Positions 51,884 to 59,505 of a stretch of DNA of 64,000 nt are shown here, piece by piece. A program made the translations under genes and the position numbers. The stretch comes from Eikenella halliae. GTDB taxonomy: Bacteria > Pseudomonadota > Gammaproteobacteria > Burkholderiales > Neisseriaceae. Position 1 is the stretch's first letter, and each line of letters begins with the position of its first letter. The notes under the pieces were generated by a model. That model saw only the letters and a program-made list of their open reading frames with translations. It had not been told where the DNA came from and ran no database searches. The stretch spans positions 1-64,000 of the forward strand of contig NZ_LXSQ01000014.1 of the NCBI RefSeq assembly GCF_001648475.1. The letters are read 5' to 3'.

Positions 51884-53041
51884 ATGACCAACCACACCCT
51901 CTTCGCCACCTGCCCGCGCGGCCTCGAAACCATCCTCGCCCAAGAGCTGGCCGACCAAGGCTGCACCCACATCGCCCCCACCGACGGCGGCGTATCCTGC
52001 CAAGGCAGCCTCGAAGCCGCCTACCGCGCCAACCTCCACTCCCGCACCGCCAGCCGCATCCTGCTGCAACTGGCCAAACAGCCCTACCGCAGCGAAGACG
52101 ACATTTACCGCGCCGCCAAAAGCATTCGTTGGGAAGACTGGTTTCATGCCGGGCAAACCTTCAAAATCAAAGTGGAAGGCAAACGCGCCCGCGTGAAAAG
52201 TCTCGACTTTACCGCCCTCAAAATCAAAGACGGCCTGTGCGACCGCTTCCGCAGCAGCCAAGGCCAACGCCCCAGCGTAGACAAAGCCAATCCGCACATC
52301 CGCATCCACGCCTTCATCAGCGAGCAGCACGCCACCGTCTTTATCGACACCAGCGGCGAAGCCCTGTTCAAACGCGGCTACCGCCAAGACACCGGTGCCG
52401 CCCCCCTGCGCGAAAATCTTGCCGCCGGCCTGCTCCTGCTCGCTGGCTACAACGGCAGCCAGTCCTTCCAAGACCCCTTCTGCGGCAGCGGCACCCTCCC
52501 CATCGAAGCAGCCCTCATCGCCACCCGGCGCGCCCCCGGCCTCAACCGCCGCTTCGGTTTCGAGCAGCTGGCCAACTTCGATGCCGGCCTCTGGCAGCGC
52601 CTGCGTCAAGAAGCCCAAGCCACCGTATTGCCGCAAGCCCCCGCCCCCATCACCGGCAGCGACACCGACCGCCGCCTTATCCAAACCGCCGCCATCAACG
52701 CCAGCGAAGCCCAAGTGGCCGGGCACATCGTTTTTCAGGTAGCCGACGTGCGCGACACCCGACCCAACGGCGAAAACGGCATCCTCCTCGCCAACCCGCC
52801 CTACGGCGTACGCCTCGAAGAAATCCAAACCCTGCACGCCCTCTACCCCCAGCTCGGCTCCTGGCTCAAACAGCACTACCCCGGCTGGCTCTGCGGCCTG
52901 CTCACCGCCGACCGCGACCTGCCCAAACTCATGCGCCTGTCCCCAAAACGCAAAATCCCCCTCTACAACGGCAACCTCGACTGCCGCCTGTTCCTGCTCG
53001 ACATGGTGCGCGGCTCCCACCGCACGCCCAAGGCAGAATAG
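51884..53041 (+). CDS. THUMP-domain class I rRNA methyltransferase (RlmL-type)
   Basis: 385 residues: ferredoxin-like and THUMP domains (about 1-155, with FATCPRGLETILAQEL), then a Rossmann methyltransferase with FQDPFCGSGTLPIEAALIA and the catalytic LLANPPYGVRL. This is the RlmL/YcbY N-terminal architecture (N2-guanine methylation of 23S rRNA) without the RlmK domain of E. coli. The ATG at 51884 was chosen at the start of homology. A TATAAT lies at 51848-51853. A DUS inside the gene encodes FQVAD. Confidence 0.88.
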   Translation: MTNHTLFATCPRGLETILAQELADQGCTHIAPTDGGVSCQGSLEAAYRANLHSRTASRILLQLAKQPYRSEDDIYRAAKSIRWEDWFHAGQTFKIKVEGKRARVKSLDFTALKIKDGLCDRFRSSQGQRPSVDKANPHIRIHAFISEQHATVFIDTSGEALFKRGYRQDTGAAPLRENLAAGLLLLAGYNGSQSFQDPFCGSGTLPIEAALIATRRAPGLNRRFGFEQLANFDAGLWQRLRQEAQATVLPQAPAPITGSDTDRRLIQTAAINASEAQVAGHIVFQVADVRDTRPNGENGILLANPPYGVRLEEIQTLHALYPQLGSWLKQHYPGWLCGLLTADRDLPKLMRLSPKRKIPLYNGNLDCRLFLLDMVRGSHRTPKAE

Positions 53042-53054
53042 CCGCGTTAAACAA

Positions 53055-53094
53055 AAAGGCTACCTGAAAACCGTTTGCCTGTTTCAGGTAGCCT
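53055..53094 (+). terminator. DUS-pair hairpin after the rRNA methylase
   Basis: AAGGCTACCTGAAAA and TTTCAGGTAGCCT with a 12-base loop, 14 bases past the stop. Confidence 0.45.
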
Positions 53095-53135
53095 CTAACC
53101 CAAACGTAGCCCGCTCCCGCCCTACCCCATCTTTA

Positions 53136-53239
53136 TATAGTGATTAAATTTAAACCAGTACAGCGTTGGCTCGCCTTGCCGTAACGTGTGTACTGTCTGT
53201 GGCTCGCCGCCTTGTCCTGATTTTTGTTAATCCACTATA
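53136..53239. repeat. Correia-like element, full length, inverted orientation
   Basis: 104 bases from TATAGTGATTAAATTTAAAC to TTTTTGTTAATCCACTATA. The interior CCAGTACAGCGTTGGCTCGCCTTGCCGTAA...TACTGTCTGTGGCTCGCCGCCTTGTCCTGATTT closely follows the Neisseria Correia element in its usual written orientation. It lies upstream of the murU-like gene. Confidence 0.9.
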
Positions 53240-53322
53240 TTTAGGCAGCCGCAGCCCACACACCATCGCCAACCCCACCGGCCTTTGCCACCAAAAAGGC
53301 TACCTGAAAACCCATTCCGCTA

Positions 53323-53328
53323 TATAAT
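53323..53328 (+). promoter_or_regulatory. Candidate -10 for the murU-like gene
   Basis: TATAAT stands 34 bases before the ATG at 53362, with no good -35. An uptake sequence (53346-53357) occupies the exact place of the ribosome-binding site. Confidence 0.35.
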
Positions 53329-53361
53329 CGCCCGGTTTTGACTCCAAGGCTACCTGAAACC

Positions 53362-54060
53362 ATGAAAGCCATGATACTGGCCGCCGGACGCGGCGAGCGG
53401 ATGCGCCCGCTCACCGACACCCTGCCCAAACCCATGCTCCCCTGCGGCCGCGAGCCGCTCATCGGCTGGCATTTGCGCCGCCTGGCCGCCGCCGGCATCA
53501 GCGAAATCGTTATTAACCACGCCTGGCTCGGCGAAAAAATCGAACAAGGCCTTGGCAACGGCAGCCGTTACGGCGTGTCTATCCGATATTCGCCCGAAGC
53601 ACCCGGCGGGCTGGAAACCGCAGGCGGCATCGCCACCGCCCTGCCGCTCTTGGGCAGCGACCCCTTCCTGGTGATTAACGGCGACATCCTCACCGATTTC
53701 GATTGCCGCACCGCCATCGAACGTGCCGCCCAAATGAGTACGCACACCCTAGCCCACCTCTGGCTCGTGCCCAACCCCCCGCACCACCCGCAAGGCGATT
53801 TCCGCCTGCAACCCGGCGGCCAAGTTACCGACGCCGAATCCCCGGAGCCCGCCCGCACCTTCAGCGGCATCGGCCTCTACCGCCCCGAGCTTTTCGCCCA
53901 CACCGCCGCCCACCAACGCGCCAAACTCGCCCCCCTGCTGCGCCAAGCCATGCGGCAAGGCCAAGTGAGCGGCGAAATACACACCGGCCTGTGGCTCGAC
54001 GTGGGCACGCCCGAACGTTTGCAGGAAGCCGCCCGCATCAGCGGGCAATGGGCAGGCTGA
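53362..54060 (+). CDS. murU: Nucleotidyltransferase, probable N-acetylmuramate 1-phosphate uridylyltransferase
   Basis: 232 residues of the sugar-phosphate nucleotidyltransferase fold: MILAAGRGERMRPLTDTLPKPML (NTP loop and catalytic Lys), LVINGDILTDFD and IHTGLWLDVGTPERL. Length and motifs fit MurU of the peptidoglycan-recycling route known in Pseudomonas and Neisseria-type bacteria; mannose-1-phosphate guanylyltransferase is the alternative annotation for the same family. The start follows a DUS with no separate Shine-Dalgarno. Confidence 0.75.
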   Translation: MKAMILAAGRGERMRPLTDTLPKPMLPCGREPLIGWHLRRLAAAGISEIVINHAWLGEKIEQGLGNGSRYGVSIRYSPEAPGGLETAGGIATALPLLGSDPFLVINGDILTDFDCRTAIERAAQMSTHTLAHLWLVPNPPHHPQGDFRLQPGGQVTDAESPEPARTFSGIGLYRPELFAHTAAHQRAKLAPLLRQAMRQGQVSGEIHTGLWLDVGTPERLQEAARISGQWAG

Positions 54061-54201
54061 TACTGATTGATCCAAAATCCGTTTTAGTTTTATAGAAATT
54101 CCGCCTCTTTTTAACTTCGTTGAAGCTGACGCTTTCAGGTAGCCTTCTCCTTTGCTTAAAGGCTACCTGAAACCCAAACCCCTTCATCGGCCAATCCATT
54201 T

Positions 54202-55284
54202 ATGAACGCCAAACACACCCTCGAACGCTACAACCAAGAGCAGTACACCGCCCAAGAAGCCCAGCGCCTTGCCCAACAAATCATCTTCGGCCCCATCGCC
54301 TTCCAAGCCTCCCGCCTGATGGTGAAATTCGGCATCCTCAATCGGCTCAACCGCGCCGCCAAAGGCCAAACCCTCGAAGAAATCGCCCAAGAAGCCAAGC
54401 TCAGCCGCTACGCCGCCCAAGTGCTGCTCGAAGCCTCCCTCTCCATCGGCACCGTCCTCTGCGAAAACGAACGCTACCGCATCAGCAAAGTCGGCTGGTT
54501 TTTAATCAAAGACCCCATATCCCCCATCAACATGGATTTCGTGCACGACGTCTGCTACCAAGGCACATTCGACCTCGAAGCCGCCCTGCTCGAAGGCCGA
54601 CCCGCCGGGCTCAAAGTATTCGGCAGCTGGCCCACCGTATATGAAGGTCTCTCCAGCCTCCCCCCGCGTGCCCTCGAAAAATGGCTCGCCTTCGACCACT
54701 TCTATTCCGACCTCTCCTTCCCCGCCGCGCTGGAAATCGTCTTTTCCCAACCCGTCCGCCGCCTGCTCGACGTAGGCGGCAACACCGGCCGCTGGGCACT
54801 GCAATGCGTGGCATACAACCCGGAAGTACAGGTCACCATCATGGATTTGCCCCAACAAATCCAACTGATGAAAGAGCACACCGCCAGCCTGCCCGGTGCC
54901 GAACGCATCCACGGCCACCCCGCCAACCTGCTCGACCCCGATGCCCCATTTCCCGAAGGCTTCGACGCCATCTGGATGAGCCAATTCCTCGACTGCTTTA
55001 CCGAACAGCAAGTTACCTCCATTCTCAGCCGTGCCGCCGCCAGCATGAGCGAAAACAGCACCCTCTACATCCTCGAGCCCCTGTGGGACAGGCAAAAATA
55101 TGAAACCGCCGCCTACTGCCTCACCCAAACCAGCCTCTACTTCACCGCCCTGGCCAACGGCAACAGCAAAATCTTCCACAGCGCCGACCTCGCCCGCTGT
55201 ATCGAAGCCGCCGGCCTGCAAATAGCAAAAATCCACGACAACCTCGGCCTCGGCCACAGCCTCTTGTGCTGCAAGAAAGCGTAA
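54202..55284 (+). CDS. Class I SAM-dependent methyltransferase (O-methyltransferase family 2 type)
   Basis: 360 residues. An N-terminal winged-helix-like dimerisation part (LMVKFGILNRL...TLEEIAQEAKLSRYAAQVLLEA) and a C-terminal AdoMet domain with LLDVGGNTGRWALQCV and VTIMDLPQQ. Architecture is that of small-molecule O-methyltransferases (hydroxyneurosporene/caffeate type). No biosynthetic cluster is adjacent, so the substrate is unknown. It is bracketed by DUS pairs at 54133-54172 and 55293-55334. Confidence 0.82.
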   Translation: MNAKHTLERYNQEQYTAQEAQRLAQQIIFGPIAFQASRLMVKFGILNRLNRAAKGQTLEEIAQEAKLSRYAAQVLLEASLSIGTVLCENERYRISKVGWFLIKDPISPINMDFVHDVCYQGTFDLEAALLEGRPAGLKVFGSWPTVYEGLSSLPPRALEKWLAFDHFYSDLSFPAALEIVFSQPVRRLLDVGGNTGRWALQCVAYNPEVQVTIMDLPQQIQLMKEHTASLPGAERIHGHPANLLDPDAPFPEGFDAIWMSQFLDCFTEQQVTSILSRAAASMSENSTLYILEPLWDRQKYETAAYCLTQTSLYFTALANGNSKIFHSADLARCIEAAGLQIAKIHDNLGLGHSLLCCKKA

Positions 55285-55358
55285 AATAGAAAAAGGCTAC
55301 CTGAAAAACCAAACCGCAGTTTTCAGGTAGCCTCTAATCCGAACAAAAGGGAAACATC

Positions 55359-56165
55359 ATGCCGATTAACAAACCCGCCGCCATCTCTGCCGCCCTGCTA
55401 CTGGCTATTTCCTCCGCCGTACAGGCACAGACCGACTTCGACTTTAACCGAATTCCCGCCGCCGAACGGCAACGGATGCTTCAAGAGGCTGTCGCCGAGA
55501 TCAACGGAAAACTGCCATATCCCAGCTACGACGGCTCAAACCAATTAAATCGCGTATTTATTGAAAACAATCGGCTGGTATTCGACGGCAACATCAATTT
55601 AGACAAACTCAACACCCCGCCAGAAGCCCGCCGACCTGAAATTTTGCAAGCACTTTTTCAAGTTTCCGGCTCAAAGCAGCTTTGCGAAATATCAGAAACC
55701 GCAACATTAAACAAACAGCTTTCCATTACCGTTCGTTATCAAGTTCACGGTAGCCAGCAAATTATTCCCATCAATGTGCCTAAAGGCTACTGCACCCGCT
55801 ACCTCCGCAAACCAATCTTGCAACGGGTTGAAGAATTCGTCATCGACAATACCAATATCATGACCCCTGTTGTCAATCAAAAACTACCAATACAGAACGG
55901 CAACATCACGCTTATGCGCCTAACTTTCGATGCCCAATCCCGTACCCAACACCGGTATATCAGCAAAGCCGATTCCAGCTTAGCCATGCAACCCAGCCAT
56001 GTCATCCGCACTCGGCTGCAACAAGAAGCAGAACAAGAGGTATGCGACCCATTTATAGCCCCCCAAAACCGCTACTACGCCACTACCTTCCACACCACCC
56101 TCCCCGGCCACGCCACCCCCTTCGAAATCACCATCCCCAAAGGCCACTGTGACCGCCAACGCTAA
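55359..56165 (+). CDS. Secreted four-cysteine duplicated protein, paralogue 1
   Basis: 268 residues. The signal peptide ends SSAVQA|Q near residue 23. The mature protein is two similar halves: INGKLPYPS...RLVFDGNINLDKL ending IPINVPKGYC, and VNQKLPIQNGNITLMRLTFD ending FEITIPKGHC. It has exactly four cysteines (109, 145, 229, 264), two per half, spaced 36 and 35 residues apart. AAAGGGAAA precedes the ATG. Two paralogues follow in tandem. I do not recognise the family; periplasmic or surface location is expected. Confidence 0.75.
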   Translation: MPINKPAAISAALLLAISSAVQAQTDFDFNRIPAAERQRMLQEAVAEINGKLPYPSYDGSNQLNRVFIENNRLVFDGNINLDKLNTPPEARRPEILQALFQVSGSKQLCEISETATLNKQLSITVRYQVHGSQQIIPINVPKGYCTRYLRKPILQRVEEFVIDNTNIMTPVVNQKLPIQNGNITLMRLTFDAQSRTQHRYISKADSSLAMQPSHVIRTRLQQEAEQEVCDPFIAPQNRYYATTFHTTLPGHATPFEITIPKGHCDRQR

Positions 56166-56270
56166 CTCAAAAGGCTACCTGAAAACGCAAGCATCAACAC
56201 AGCTTCTGCAAAGCTAAAGCCAAACCGCAGTTTTCAGGTAGCCCCTAAGCCGCATAAAAAGGAAACCGCC

Positions 56271-57047
56271 ATGCAAGCCATTAAACTAGCCCTCATCCTA
56301 TCCGCTGCCGCCCTGCCCCTTGCCGCCCAAGCCAAGCCGCCCGCCCGCCAAACCGCCGGCCTGCCCCAATTCATCCGCAGCATCAACCGGGACGCGCCCA
56401 TCAAATCCGGCCCCATCACCATCCGCCACGCCACCGCACAAGGCAGCAACATCCTGATTGATGCCGCCATCGACAGCCAACTGCTCCCCCTGCCGCCCAA
56501 CGCCGAACGCGCGCCCACCGTCCAAGCCCTGCAAACCCTGGCCGAAGCCGCCTGGTGCCGCCATCCCCAATTCCCCGCCCTCAACCCAACCCGCAGCCTC
56601 ACCATCCGCTACACCGTCAGCGGCGAACCCACCCTCATCAACATCAACATCCCCGCCGGCCGCTGCGCCCAAATCAAAAGCAGCCAAAGCCCCGCAGAGC
56701 AGGAAGAGGAAGGCCAAATCGCCGCCCTCATCCTCCTCATCCCCGGCATGAACCAACGCCTCCCCCTCACCGAAGACAACCTCACCCTGCAACGCGTCCG
56801 CTTCGATCTCCCCACGCGCACCATGCACAAATACCTCACCCTCAACGACCCCGAGCTCGCCAAACAGCCCGCTGCACAAATCCGCGCCAAACTGCAAACC
56901 GAAGCCAACACCCTCGTGTGCGACGACCCCCTGCTCGCCCAAAGCAACCGCTACTACCCCACCACCCACCACTTCACCCTCCCCGGCCAAGCCGAAACCT
57001 TCGAAGCCACCGTTGCCAAAAACAGCTGTGCCGGAAACGCAAAATAA
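56271..57047 (+). CDS. Secreted four-cysteine duplicated protein, paralogue 2
   Basis: 258 residues. The signal peptide ends PLAAQA|K near residue 21. It has the same two-half design as its neighbours: SINRDAPIKSGPITIRHA ending ININIPAGRC, and MNQRLPLTEDNLTLQRVRFD ending FEATVAKNSC. Cysteines at 96, 132, 217 and 253 keep the 36-residue spacing. The second half has lost the PKG before the last Cys (AKNSC). This copy is the most Ala/Pro-rich of the three, and an acidic linker (PAEQEEEG) joins the halves. AAAGGAAA precedes the ATG. Confidence 0.75.
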   Translation: MQAIKLALILSAAALPLAAQAKPPARQTAGLPQFIRSINRDAPIKSGPITIRHATAQGSNILIDAAIDSQLLPLPPNAERAPTVQALQTLAEAAWCRHPQFPALNPTRSLTIRYTVSGEPTLININIPAGRCAQIKSSQSPAEQEEEGQIAALILLIPGMNQRLPLTEDNLTLQRVRFDLPTRTMHKYLTLNDPELAKQPAAQIRAKLQTEANTLVCDDPLLAQSNRYYPTTHHFTLPGQAETFEATVAKNSCAGNAK

Positions 57048-57167
57048 ACCGCCGAGCCACACAAAGGCTACCTGAAAACCGGGCTCATGCCATGAAACCA
57101 CCCGCAAGCCAAGTCCCGCAAAAACCCCGTTTCAGGTAGCCCAACCCGGAAAGCAACAGGAAACCTC

Positions 57168-57947
57168 ATGTCGGCACGCCTTCAAACCCTCCTCCTAACC
57201 GCCTTGCTGGCCGCCGTCCCAAGCATCCAAGCCCAGCCCACCCGGCAAGAGCTGCAAACTGCGATTGATGCCATCAACCGCGATCTGCCCGCCAATCGAG
57301 GCGGGCCGACGACCATCTACAAAGCGTCTTTGGAAAACGACCAGATCGTGTTCGACAGTACAATCGACCTGGCAAAATTGCGCCCCCGCCCCCCAACAGC
57401 CAGCCTACGGCAAGTCCTGCAAGACAATTTCTCCAACGATAACATCATACCGCTTTTCGCCTGTAACAGCCCGGAAAGCAGGCAACTCAACGATTCCGTA
57501 GCCTTCACGATGCGAATCCGCCTATCCGACACCCCTTCCGACATCATAACCTTTACCATACCCAAAGGCTATTGCGCCGCCCATCCCGCCCGGTCTGGCA
57601 GTCCGGAAGACAATTACCTGACCATGGTATCCAATTTGGCAAACAGCCTCCAATCCCAACTGCCGATTAAGGTTAGCGACGCAATAACCATAACCCAAAT
57701 CCATTTCGATGCCGCCAAACGAACCCTGCACCGCCACATCATCGTGACCGATCCCGAATTTCCCGGACAAAGCCTATCTGCCATCCGTACAAAGCTCCGG
57801 CAGCATACGGAGAACACCTTCTGCACTTCCCCGCCCTTCGCCAGAGGCAACAGCCATTACGCCTTCCACGAGCACTTTACTTTCGCCAACCGCCCGGGTT
57901 CGGTCGATGTCGTCATCCCCAAAGGCTTTTGCGCCAACCGCCGATAG
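57168..57947 (+). CDS. Secreted four-cysteine duplicated protein, paralogue 3
   Basis: 259 residues. The signal peptide ends PSIQA|Q near residue 22. The first half has INRDLPANRGGPTTIYKASLE and ends ITFTIPKGYC; the second has LQSQLPIKVSDAITITQIHFD and ends VDVVIPKGFC. Cysteines at 99, 136, 219 and 255. It is less like paralogue 2 than expected for a recent duplication, so the array is old. Its 3' end faces dacC across a DUS hairpin. Confidence 0.75.
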   Translation: MSARLQTLLLTALLAAVPSIQAQPTRQELQTAIDAINRDLPANRGGPTTIYKASLENDQIVFDSTIDLAKLRPRPPTASLRQVLQDNFSNDNIIPLFACNSPESRQLNDSVAFTMRIRLSDTPSDIITFTIPKGYCAAHPARSGSPEDNYLTMVSNLANSLQSQLPIKVSDAITITQIHFDAAKRTLHRHIIVTDPEFPGQSLSAIRTKLRQHTENTFCTSPPFARGNSHYAFHEHFTFANRPGSVDVVIPKGFCANRR

Positions 57948-57960
57948 GCAGCAGCCAAAA

Positions 57961-58003
57961 AAGGCTACCTGAAAACCCCGTTCCGAGTTTTCAGGTAGCC
58001 TTT
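57961..58003. terminator. Bidirectional DUS hairpin between convergent genes
   Basis: AAGGCTACCTGAAAA and TTTTCAGGTAGCCTTT with a 13-base loop lie between paralogue 3 and the convergent D-alanyl-D-alanine carboxypeptidase gene. Confidence 0.55.
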
Positions 58004-58023
58004 ATCGCATCAATCAAACTGTA

Positions 58024-59265
58024 TCAAGACCCGCTAAACAGGCTCTTAAACCACAGCACGATGCTGTCCCACAGGCGGCCGAAAAAGCCGGCTTCGGCCA
58101 CGTCGTTGAGCGCCACCACGTCTTTCTGCGCCACCACGCGGTTTTGCGCGTCCATAAATTTCACGGTGCCGAGCACTTGGCCTTTGCTAATCGGCGCGAG
58201 TACGGGCTGCACGGTTTCCAGCACGGGCTGCAGCTGCGCGGCCTGGCCGTGCGGCACGGTGATGTAGGTGGCGTCGATAAAGCCCACGTTCACGGCGTTA
58301 TCCGCGCCTTTGTACACTTTCACCTGCGAAATGGCGGTCTCGGCCTCATACAGCTTGGGCGTGTCGTAGGATTGCAGCGCCCAGTTGAGCAGTTTGCTGC
58401 TCTCGGCGGCGCGCGCCTGCATGCTTTCGGTACCCACCACCACGGAAATCACGCGGCGGCCGTTGCGTTTGCTGGAGGCAACCAGGTTGTAGCCGGCGCT
58501 GTCGGTGTGGCCGGTTTTCATGCCGTCCACGTCGGGGTCGCGGTAGAGCAGCAGGTTGCGGTTGGGCTGGGTGATGTTGTTGTAGCTGTAAGACTGGATG
58601 GAATAGAGCGGATAATATTGCGGATAGTCGTGGATGATGGCGGCGGAAAGGGTGATGAGGTCTTGCACCGAGGTGTAGTGCTGCGCGCCGGGCAGGCCGG
58701 TGCTGTTTTCAAAATTAGTGTCTTTCATGCCGAGTCGCTTGGCTTCGGCGTTCATCAGCTGCACAAACTGCGCCTCGCTGCCGGCCACGGCTTCGGCCAG
58801 GGTGATGGAGGCATCGTTGCCGGACTGCACAATCAGACCTTTGAGTAAATCGTCCACGCGGGCGGGGGTTTTCGGATCGAGGAACATGCGCGAGCCTTCC
58901 ACTTTCCAGCCCTGCTCGGACACGGTAAAGGTTTGGTCGGGCTTGAGTTTGCCTTCTTCCAGCGCTTTAAACACCAAATAGGCGGTCATCAGCTTGGTGA
59001 GCGAGGCGGGCTCGATGTGTTCGTTTAATTTGTGCGAGGCGAGCATCTGGCCGCTTTGCGCGTCATACACGGCATAGGCCGAGGCTTTGATTTCGGGCAG
59101 CCCCACGGCGGTTACGGGCTGGGTGGCGGCGGGATTGGCCGCGGCCGGGGCGGAAGCGGCGGGCGCAGAGGCTTGGCGGGGGGCGGAAGCGGCTTGCGGC
59201 GCGGCCTGCACCTGCCAGCCGGCCATCAAAAGGGATAGGGTGAGAAGGGTGAGCTTTTTTTTCAT
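58024..59265 (-). CDS. D-alanyl-D-alanine carboxypeptidase (PBP5/6 type)
   Basis: 413 residues. A signal peptide (1-21), then an unusual low-complexity Ala/Ser/Pro stretch (about 22-48), then a class C LMM-PBP catalytic domain: SLTK at 88-91, SGN in IVQSGNDAS and KTG in MKTGHTDSAGY. A C-terminal amphipathic end (LWDSIVLWFKSLFSG) should bind the inner membrane. It trims the terminal D-Ala of peptidoglycan pentapeptides. It is the DacA/DacC family; I cannot tell which name applies. The 5' leader holds an inverted DUS pair. Confidence 0.92.
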   Translation of the reverse strand: MKKKLTLLTLSLLMAGWQVQAAPQAASAPRQASAPAASAPAAANPAATQPVTAVGLPEIKASAYAVYDAQSGQMLASHKLNEHIEPASLTKLMTAYLVFKALEEGKLKPDQTFTVSEQGWKVEGSRMFLDPKTPARVDDLLKGLIVQSGNDASITLAEAVAGSEAQFVQLMNAEAKRLGMKDTNFENSTGLPGAQHYTSVQDLITLSAAIIHDYPQYYPLYSIQSYSYNNITQPNRNLLLYRDPDVDGMKTGHTDSAGYNLVASSKRNGRRVISVVVGTESMQARAAESSKLLNWALQSYDTPKLYEAETAISQVKVYKGADNAVNVGFIDATYITVPHGQAAQLQPVLETVQPVLAPISKGQVLGTVKFMDAQNRVVAQKDVVALNDVAEAGFFGRLWDSIVLWFKSLFSGS

Positions 59266-59395
59266 TGTGTTGTCTGATTGGTTTGATTGAGTGGTTTGCC
59301 GAAGCGGGACTTGCGTTGGGGCTACCTGAAAACGGGAAGCCGCACCTTTTCAGGTAGCCTGCCGCAAGTGCCGACCATGCGGCAAAATCGCGCCG

Positions 59396-59424
59396 ATTAT
59401 AGCCGCTCAAGCCCGTATTGCTAA
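59396..59424 (-). promoter_or_regulatory. Candidate promoter of the carboxypeptidase gene
   Basis: On the minus strand TTAGCA (59419-59424, 4 of 6), 17 bases, TATAAT (59396-59401, 6 of 6). The roughly 125-base leader includes an inverted DUS pair at 59319-59360. Confidence 0.55.
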
Positions 59425-59505
59425 GCGTTTAACCTGATTTTTCTTGCCAGCGGCGGCGCAAACGGGGTATCTTGCCGCCTTTCAAAACGATTTCAAACCA
59501 TCATC

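Noticed and set aside
51521..53020. A 499-codon minus-strand frame opposite the RlmL-type gene
   Set aside because: Gly/Ala/Val-rich composition typical of the antisense of a GC-rich gene. The plus-strand frame has clear THUMP and NPPY motifs, and the frame also runs into mutY.
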